Source of the DNA: Caryophanales bacterium
Lineage (GTDB): Bacteria > Bacillota_I > Bacilli_A > RFN20 > CAG-826
Reading direction: 5' to 3'
NCBI GenBank assembly: GCA_016280685.1
Contig: JAEEHE010000119.1
Location: 1 to 10,160 of the forward strand
Length of the DNA: 10,160 nt
A program made the translations under genes and the position numbers. Below are positions 6,243 through 10,160 of this stretch, piece by piece. Positions within the stretch are counted from its first letter, which is position 1. Every line of letters starts with the position of its first letter. A model generated the notes under the pieces. The model saw nothing but the letters and a program-made list of their open reading frames with translations. It was not told the DNA's origin and searched no databases.

Positions 6243-7202
6243 ATGAGAAAAGAATCATTCACTAAAAAAGTCAAAGAAGAATTATGCACGAATGAATATC
6301 CTTCCAAGGATCGTTTAAGAGCCCTTCTTGCCGCTTATATTAGAATTAATGGATCTTTAGTCTTTAGAGATAAGAAGAGTTATTTAACTCTATCTAGCGA
6401 AAACGCAAAGATTGCGAGATTCATTTATGAGACCATTAATGAGATATATTCCGCGAACGCACATCTATCTTTTAGAAAGAAGAGCAATCTCCAAAAGAAC
6501 ACGATTTGTACGATAGAAGTGCAAGAAGCTAGTGAAACGATTATGGAAGATTTAGATATCTCTTTCTTAGAGGGAAAGATATCCAAAAACATCGTTCGTA
6601 ATGATGATACGATATCCGGTTATTTAGCCGGTGCTTTCTTAGCGAGTGGTAGTGTGAATTCTCCGAGCACTTCTAATTACCATTTAGAAATCGCCTTAAA
6701 TAGTGAAAATTACGCGAAATGGTTATCGAAATTATTTTCCAAATATCACAATAGCGATATCGAACCGAAGATTATTAAAAGAAGAGAACAATTTGTCATT
6801 TATTTTAAGAAAAGTGATCAAATCTCTAACTTTTTAATCATGATTGGTGCGGTGATGGGATGCATGGAATTTGAAAATGAAAGAGTAAACCGCGATATTA
6901 TCAATTCCACGAATCGACTCACTAATATGGACACCGCAAACATGAAAAGAATTTATGAGACCGGCGCTAGACAAGTGGAAGAGATTAATCTCATAGATGA
7001 GAAATTAGGCATTAGAAATATCACTAACGAAAAGGTTCGTTTATTGTGTGAATTAAGACTAGAAAATGAATCTGCCTCTTTACAGGAGTTGGCGGATCTC
7101 TTATCGGAGAAAATGAATAAAGATATTACTAAAAGTAATATTAATCACTTATTTAGAAGAATACATGAGATATATGAGAGGTTAGTTAATGGACGTCAAT
7201 AA
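6243..7202 (+). CDS. whiA: WhiA, DNA-binding protein (LAGLIDADG-like plus HTH)
   Basis: WhiA of 319 residues, normal for Firmicutes. In this family a degenerate homing-endonuclease-like domain is joined to a C-terminal helix-turn-helix. In Bacillus it affects division and chromosome segregation; in Streptomyces it is a sporulation transcription factor. Seen: N-terminal SFTKKVKEEL and RALLAAYIRINGSL (25-39), YLAGAFLASGSVNSP (127-141) as the LAGLIDADG-derived core, NRLTNMDTANMKR...GARQVEEI (224-248), and the HTH region SLQELADLLSE to NINHLFRRIHEI (279-310). The start at 6243 fits the family N terminus, yet no Shine-Dalgarno precedes it; the bases just upstream form an 18-bp dyad. The usual rapZ-yvcK neighbours are absent. 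The 3' end overlaps the following regulator by 14 nt, so the two are likely co-translated. Confidence 0.94.
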   Translation: MRKESFTKKVKEELCTNEYPSKDRLRALLAAYIRINGSLVFRDKKSYLTLSSENAKIARFIYETINEIYSANAHLSFRKKSNLQKNTICTIEVQEASETIMEDLDISFLEGKISKNIVRNDDTISGYLAGAFLASGSVNSPSTSNYHLEIALNSENYAKWLSKLFSKYHNSDIEPKIIKRREQFVIYFKKSDQISNFLIMIGAVMGCMEFENERVNRDIINSTNRLTNMDTANMKRIYETGARQVEEINLIDEKLGIRNITNEKVRLLCELRLENESASLQELADLLSEKMNKDITKSNINHLFRRIHEIYERLVNGRQ

Positions 7203-7407
7203 ACAATTAGGAATGCGTATTAAATACCTCCGTTCTTTAAAGAAGTGGTCGCAAGAAGATTTAGCTTTAGAAGCGGATGTTAATAAAAACTATCTCTCTG
7301 ATTTAGAAAGAGGAGAGAGAAATCCGACAGTAAAAGTCTTAGAAAAGATTGCTAAAGCATTAAATATTACCATCTCAGAATTATTCAAAGGCATCGGTAC
7401 ATTCTAG
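7189..7407 (+). CDS. Small XRE/Cro-cI-family transcriptional regulator
   Basis: A 72-residue protein that is almost entirely one HTH_3 domain: LGMRIKYLRSLKKW (7-20), then the recognition unit SQEDLALEADVNKNYLSDLERG (21-42), then RNPTVKVLEKIAKALNITISELF (44-66). No extra ligand or dimerisation domain, so a DNA-binding role is all that can be inferred; targets are unknown. Possible sites include the dyads before whiA (6223-6240) and over the gap -10 region (7463-7480), which is pure inference from proximity. The ATG lies inside the end of whiA (14-nt overlap) after GAGAGG. Stand-alone domains of this size are common in Firmicute chromosomes and mobile elements, but nothing else here suggests mobility. 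The stop codon lies inside the terminator hairpin. Confidence 0.9.
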   Translation: MDVNKQLGMRIKYLRSLKKWSQEDLALEADVNKNYLSDLERGERNPTVKVLEKIAKALNITISELFKGIGTF

Positions 7408-7417
7408 ATGCCTTTTT
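7387..7417 (+). terminator. Intrinsic terminator of whiA-XRE
   Basis: GGCATC (7390-7395) pairs with GATGCC (7407-7412) over an 11-nt loop. An A-run stands before the stem and TTTTT (7413-7417) after it. The left arm lies within the last codons of the XRE gene and the stop codon TAG reaches into the right arm, so coding sequence and terminator overlap. Confidence 0.85.
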
Positions 7418-7446
7418 ATAATAAAAAGCAATTTTATGCGTTTCTC

Positions 7447-7474
7447 TTGTAATTTTGTATTCATATAGTATAAA
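7447..7474 (+). promoter_or_regulatory. Promoter of the gap-pgk-tpiA operon
   Basis: TTGTAA (7447-7452), a 16-nt spacer, TATAAA (7469-7474). It lies between the whiA-XRE terminator and the gap ribosome binding site, about 35 nt before the gap start. The spacing and position are good; the boxes are near consensus (4/6 and 5/6). Confidence 0.65.
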
Positions 7475-7480
7475 CTATAT
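7463..7480. promoter_or_regulatory. Dyad over the gap -10 region, candidate operator
   Basis: ATATAGT (7463-7469) and ACTATAT (7474-7480) are perfect reverse complements around ATAA. The dyad covers the predicted -10 hexamer, where a bound repressor would block RNA polymerase. In Bacillus the gap operon is controlled by CggR, but no cggR gene lies next to gap here, and this site does not look like the CggR operator as I know it. The regulator is unknown. Confidence 0.45.
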
Positions 7481-7490
7481 AACGCAAATA

Positions 7491-7498
7491 AAAGGAGG
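7491..7498 (+). promoter_or_regulatory. Ribosome binding site that fixes the gap start
   Basis: AAAGGAGG, ten bases before the ATG at 7509. It lies inside the open frame that extends upstream to 7455, showing that the real start is 7509: the upstream codons cover the promoter and the ribosome binding site. Confidence 0.9.
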
Positions 7499-7508
7499 AC
7501 ATTATTAC

Positions 7509-8582
7509 ATGTCAGTTAAAGTTGCAATTAACGGATTCGGTCGTATCGGCCGTTTAGCGTTCAGACAAATGTTTGGAGCCAAAGGTTATGAAATCGTCGC
7601 GATTAACGATTTAACTTCTCCAAAGATGTTGGCTAATTTATTAAAATATGACACCGCTCAAGGTGGTTATGCTGGAACAATCGGTGAAAATTTACACACC
7701 GTTAGCAGCAAAGAACCAGTCTTAGCAGAAGACGGCAAAACCGTTCTCGAACCGGGAAGCATTACCGTTGATGGTAAAGAAATCACTATCTATGCTATGC
7801 CCAAAGCTGATGATCTCCCATGGGGAAAATTAGGTGTTGACGTGGTCTTAGAATGTACAGGTTTCTATTGTTCTAAAGAAAAATCCATGGCTCACGTGAG
7901 AGCTGGTGCGAAGAAAGTTATCATCTCCGCTCCTGCTGGTAAAGATTTACCAACCATCGTCTTCGGTGTTAATGAAAAGACATTAACCAAAGATGATCAA
8001 GTCATCTCCGCAGCAAGCTGCACCACAAACTGCTTAGCTCCTATGGCCAAAGCCTTAAACGACTTAGCACCTATCCAATCTGGTATCATGAGCACAATCC
8101 ATGCTTATACTGGTGACCAAATGATTCTCGATGGTCCACACAGAAAAGGTGACTTACGTAGAGCTCGTGCTGGCGCTGCCAACATCGTTCCAAACAGCAC
8201 CGGTGCTGCCAAAGCTATCGGCTTAGTCATTCCTGAATTAAATGGCAAATTAATCGGTAGTGCACAACGTGTCCCAGTCCCAACTGGTTCCACAACAATT
8301 TTAACTGCTGTTGTTAAATATGAAGGTGAATTAACACCTGAACTCATCAACGCTCATATGAAGAGTGTTGCTAACCAATCCTATGGTTATAACGAAGATC
8401 CAATCGTCTCTAGCGATGTTATTGGTATGAGATTCGGTTCCTTATTCGATGCTACACAAACCATGGTTAGCAAAGTTGGTGAAGGTTTATATCAAGTCCA
8501 AGTCGTCTCTTGGTATGATAATGAAAATTCCTACACCAGCCAAATGGTCCGTACCATCAAATACTTTGCTGAAAATTGCTAA
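7509..8582 (+). CDS. gap: Glyceraldehyde-3-phosphate dehydrogenase, NAD-type
   Basis: Glycolytic enzyme oxidising glyceraldehyde-3-phosphate to 1,3-bisphosphoglycerate with NAD+. Seen: the Rossmann start [17 protein letters not shown], an acidic residue after strand 2 (IND, residue 34) that favours NAD over NADP, the catalytic motif [10 protein letters not shown] (C171), H198 in [10 protein letters not shown], and [20 protein letters not shown]. The start at 7509 is set by AAAGGAGG at 7491-7498, giving 357 residues; the same frame is open further upstream, but there it covers promoter and ribosome binding site. It is about 20 residues longer than typical 335-residue GapA. The surplus lies mostly between the first Rossmann part and residue 100, in the segment around [12 protein letters not shown] and [12 protein letters not shown]. 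First gene of a gap-pgk-tpiA operon with its own promoter and a dyad over the -10. Codon use fits a highly expressed gene. Confidence 0.97.
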   Translation: MSVKVAINGFGRIGRLAFRQMFGAKGYEIVAINDLTSPKMLANLLKYDTAQGGYAGTIGENLHTVSSKEPVLAEDGKTVLEPGSITVDGKEITIYAMPKADDLPWGKLGVDVVLECTGFYCSKEKSMAHVRAGAKKVIISAPAGKDLPTIVFGVNEKTLTKDDQVISAASCTTNCLAPMAKALNDLAPIQSGIMSTIHAYTGDQMILDGPHRKGDLRRARAGAANIVPNSTGAAKAIGLVIPELNGKLIGSAQRVPVPTGSTTILTAVVKYEGELTPELINAHMKSVANQSYGYNEDPIVSSDVIGMRFGSLFDATQTMVSKVGEGLYQVQVVSWYDNENSYTSQMVRTIKYFAENC

Positions 8583-8616
8583 GTAGTGGTCTCGGGTCGC
8601 TAAATTAATCTAAATT

Positions 8617-8648
8617 GGCACCTATGGTCTTTTCATGGGTGCCATTTT
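8617..8648 (+). terminator. Hairpin between gap and pgk, partial terminator or processing site
   Basis: GGCACCTATG (8617-8626) pairs with CATGGGTGCC (8634-8643), a 10-bp stem with one T-G, closed by a 7-nt loop. Only ATTTT follows, so termination is probably weak. In a gap-pgk operon such a hairpin can trim expression of the downstream genes or protect the gap mRNA 3' end after cleavage. I see no separate promoter for pgk in the 89-nt gap. Confidence 0.6.
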
Positions 8649-8671
8649 AATAAAAAAGGAGAATTAACTAA

Positions 8672-9901
8672 ATGTTAACAGTTAAAGATTTACAAGTTAA
8701 AGGTCAACGCGTGATCGTTCGTGTCGATTTCAACGTCCCTCTTAAAGGTGGAGAAATCAGAGATGATAATCGTATTGTTGCTGCCTTACCAACCATCAAA
8801 GAATTATTATCGAAAGGCGCTCGTGTGATTTTAATGAGCCACTTAGGCAAAGTGAAACACAAACTCGCCCAAGAAGATCCAGAAAAATTTGCAAAGCAAA
8901 TTAAAGATGGCAATATGGCCCCTGTCGCTACTAGATTGAGCGAATTATTAGGTCAACCAGTTCTCTTCGTTCCTGTCACTCGTGGTGAAGAATTAGAAAA
9001 AGCCGCTTTATCATTAAAAGATGGTGAAGTCTTATTAATGCAAAATACCCGTTATGAAAAGGGTGAAGAAAAGAATGATCCTGAATTAGCCGCTATTTGG
9101 GCGAAATTAGGTGATGCCTTTGTGATGGATGCTTTCGGTAGTGCTCATAGAGCCCATGCTTCTACACATGGTATTCCTTCCATCTTAAAACAAGAAGGCA
9201 AACCAGTAGCCGTCGGTTATTTAGTGGAAAAAGAAGTCGCTAATTTAACAAGATGCGTCGAAGTCAAAGAAAGCGATAGACCATATGTCGCTATCCTCGG
9301 TGGATTAAAAGTTTCCGATAAGATTAAAGTTATCGAATCCTTATTAGGCAAATGCGACAAGATCTTAATCGGTGGCGCTATGGCATTTACATTCTCTAAA
9401 GCTTTAGGTCACCCAACCGGTACATCCCCAGTTGAAGATGATCAATTAGACTACGCACGTGGTTGCTTAGCCAAAGCCAATGGCAAAATCGTCTTACCAG
9501 TGGATACAGTCGTCGGTGATGCCTTTGATCCAGCCGAAAGAACAACAATTTCCGTTTTAGAAAACGTTGATGTCCCAGATGGATTCCAAGGTTTAGATAT
9601 CGGTCCAAAGACCAGAGAATTATTCGCTAAAGAAATTAGCCAAGCCAAGATGTTATTCTGGAACGGCCCAATGGGTGTCTTCGAACAAGAAGAATTCCAA
9701 AAAGGTACATTAGCCGTTTGTGAAGCAGTTGCTAAACTCGAAGGAAAAGCCTTCACCGTTTGTGGTGGTGGTGACTCCGCAGCCGCGATTAAACAATTCG
9801 GTTATGCCAAAAAGTTCTCACACGTTTCTACCGGTGGCGGTGCTTCCTTAGAAATGATTGAAAACGATGGCCACTTACCAGGCATTGATGTTCTCAAATA
9901 G
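8672..9901 (+). CDS. pgk: Phosphoglycerate kinase
   Basis: Cytoplasmic glycolytic kinase transferring phosphate from 1,3-bisphosphoglycerate to ADP. Two-domain layout is clear: N-terminal substrate-binding residues in VIVRVDFNVPL (14-24; D19, N21), R34, MSHLGK (55-60), NTRYEKGEEKNDP (125-137) and FGSAHRAHAS (155-164); then the hinge and nucleotide-domain motifs AILGGLKVSDKI, GPMGVFE, CGGGDSAAAI and STGGGASLEM. 409 residues, slightly above the usual 390-400; part of the surplus is a longer loop after SHLGK (about 60-82), as seen in several Gram-positive relatives. The ATG is preceded by AAAGGAG (8655-8661) at a 10-nt spacing, and by the 8617-8648 hairpin. tpiA follows after 2 nt. Nothing unusual in the active site. 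Confidence 0.97.
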   Translation: MLTVKDLQVKGQRVIVRVDFNVPLKGGEIRDDNRIVAALPTIKELLSKGARVILMSHLGKVKHKLAQEDPEKFAKQIKDGNMAPVATRLSELLGQPVLFVPVTRGEELEKAALSLKDGEVLLMQNTRYEKGEEKNDPELAAIWAKLGDAFVMDAFGSAHRAHASTHGIPSILKQEGKPVAVGYLVEKEVANLTRCVEVKESDRPYVAILGGLKVSDKIKVIESLLGKCDKILIGGAMAFTFSKALGHPTGTSPVEDDQLDYARGCLAKANGKIVLPVDTVVGDAFDPAERTTISVLENVDVPDGFQGLDIGPKTRELFAKEISQAKMLFWNGPMGVFEQEEFQKGTLAVCEAVAKLEGKAFTVCGGGDSAAAIKQFGYAKKFSHVSTGGGASLEMIENDGHLPGIDVLK

Positions 9902-9903
9902 TT

Positions 9904-10160
9904 ATGAGAAGAAAATTATTATTAGGCAACTGGAAAATGAATAAGACTTCCGCGGAAGCCAAACAGTTTGCCTTAGAAACAAAAGAACTTGTTGAATTAG
10001 CAAGTAAGAACAACATCGATATCGGTGTTGCTCCAACATACTTATCTTTAGCCGCGGTTAAAGAAAACGCGGATAAGAGAATGATTGTCGCCGCACAAAA
10101 CTGCCATTTTAACGACCATGGTGCGTTTACCGGTGAAATCTCTATTCCTATGCTTCAAGA
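9904..10160 (+). CDS. tpiA: Triosephosphate isomerase (3' end outside window)
   Basis: Interconverts dihydroxyacetone phosphate and glyceraldehyde-3-phosphate. Only 85 codons are visible, about a third of the ~250-residue family length. The N terminus is diagnostic: RKLLLGNWKMNKT carries the active-site Asn and Lys, and AAQNCHFNDHGAFTGEIS matches the conserved AQN...GAFTGE segment near residue 75. The catalytic His and Glu lie beyond the window. The start is 2 nt after the pgk stop and has no Shine-Dalgarno of its own in the end of pgk, so it probably depends on ribosomes finishing pgk. Third gene of the operon; pgm and eno often follow in Firmicutes but cannot be seen here. Confidence 0.95.
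   Translation, partial: MRRKLLLGNWKMNKTSAEAKQFALETKELVELASKNNIDIGVAPTYLSLAAVKENADKRMIVAAQNCHFNDHGAFTGEISIPMLQ

Noticed and set aside
6077..6307. A 76-codon - strand ORF crossing the whiA start
   Set aside because: Low-complexity product of an AT-rich region, partly antisense to whiA, with no recognisable ribosome binding site or domain.
7455..7508. Start of gap at 7455 (18 extra codons)
   Set aside because: These codons run through the -10 box and the AAAGGAGG ribosome binding site; the family N terminus begins at 7509.
8583..8671. T-box or other riboswitch between gap and pgk
   Set aside because: Only one simple hairpin is present; no T-box sequence or conserved riboswitch core was seen, and 89 nt is too short for most classes.
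9451..9756. A 101-codon - strand ORF inside pgk, with similar ones inside uvrA, trxB and gap
   Set aside because: These are opposite-strand readings of strongly conserved genes, with no start signals or recognisable domains of their own.
1..10160. Mobile element, prophage or CRISPR content
   Set aside because: No transposase, integrase, flanking repeats or spaced repeats were seen; all confident genes are core genes on one strand with uniform codon use.

Overview
The window is an AT-rich, densely packed bacterial chromosome segment. It reads cleanly in the standard code: Trp is TGG and no gene needs an internal TGA. The gene set, the heavy use of TTA for Leu and AGA for Arg, purine-rich ribosome binding sites and tight gene overlaps point to a low-GC Firmicute of the Bacilli/Erysipelotrichia/Acholeplasma-like part of the tree. 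This placement is an inference from gene content and codon use, not a phylogeny.

Layout, all confident genes on the + strand. (1) 1-5839: a four-gene run, uvrA (5' end outside the window), lgt, a PpaX-like HAD phosphatase and a TrxB-like reductase, joined by overlaps of 1 and 8 nt and a gap of 2 nt. This is almost certainly one transcript. It resembles the Firmicute uvrA / hprK-lgt-ppaX / trxB neighbourhood but has no hprK. Lgt is about 506 residues, far longer than usual, with extra membrane segments at both ends. (2) 5840-6242: a 403-nt gap without a conventional gene. It has a near-consensus + strand promoter, a terminator-like hairpin, a 72-nt nested hairpin, three short dyads and, on the - strand, a 20-codon ORF for an extremely hydrophobic peptide with its own Shine-Dalgarno sequence. 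It resembles a small type I toxin with antisense RNA, and is the best candidate for something undescribed here. (3) 6243-7417: whiA and a short XRE-family regulator overlapping by 14 nt, closed by an intrinsic terminator. (4) 7447-10160: a glycolytic operon, gap-pgk-tpiA (tpiA cut by the window end), with a recognisable promoter, a perfect dyad over its -10 region, and a hairpin between gap and pgk.

Functionally the window combines DNA repair (UvrA), lipoprotein maturation (Lgt), phosphate/phosphatase metabolism (HAD), thiol redox (TrxB), a division/chromosome-related DNA-binding protein (WhiA) and the GAPDH-PGK-TPI section of glycolysis. The core genes are ordinary. The unusual parts are the 5840-6242 spacer, the enlarged Lgt, and the dyads next to the whiA and gap starts.
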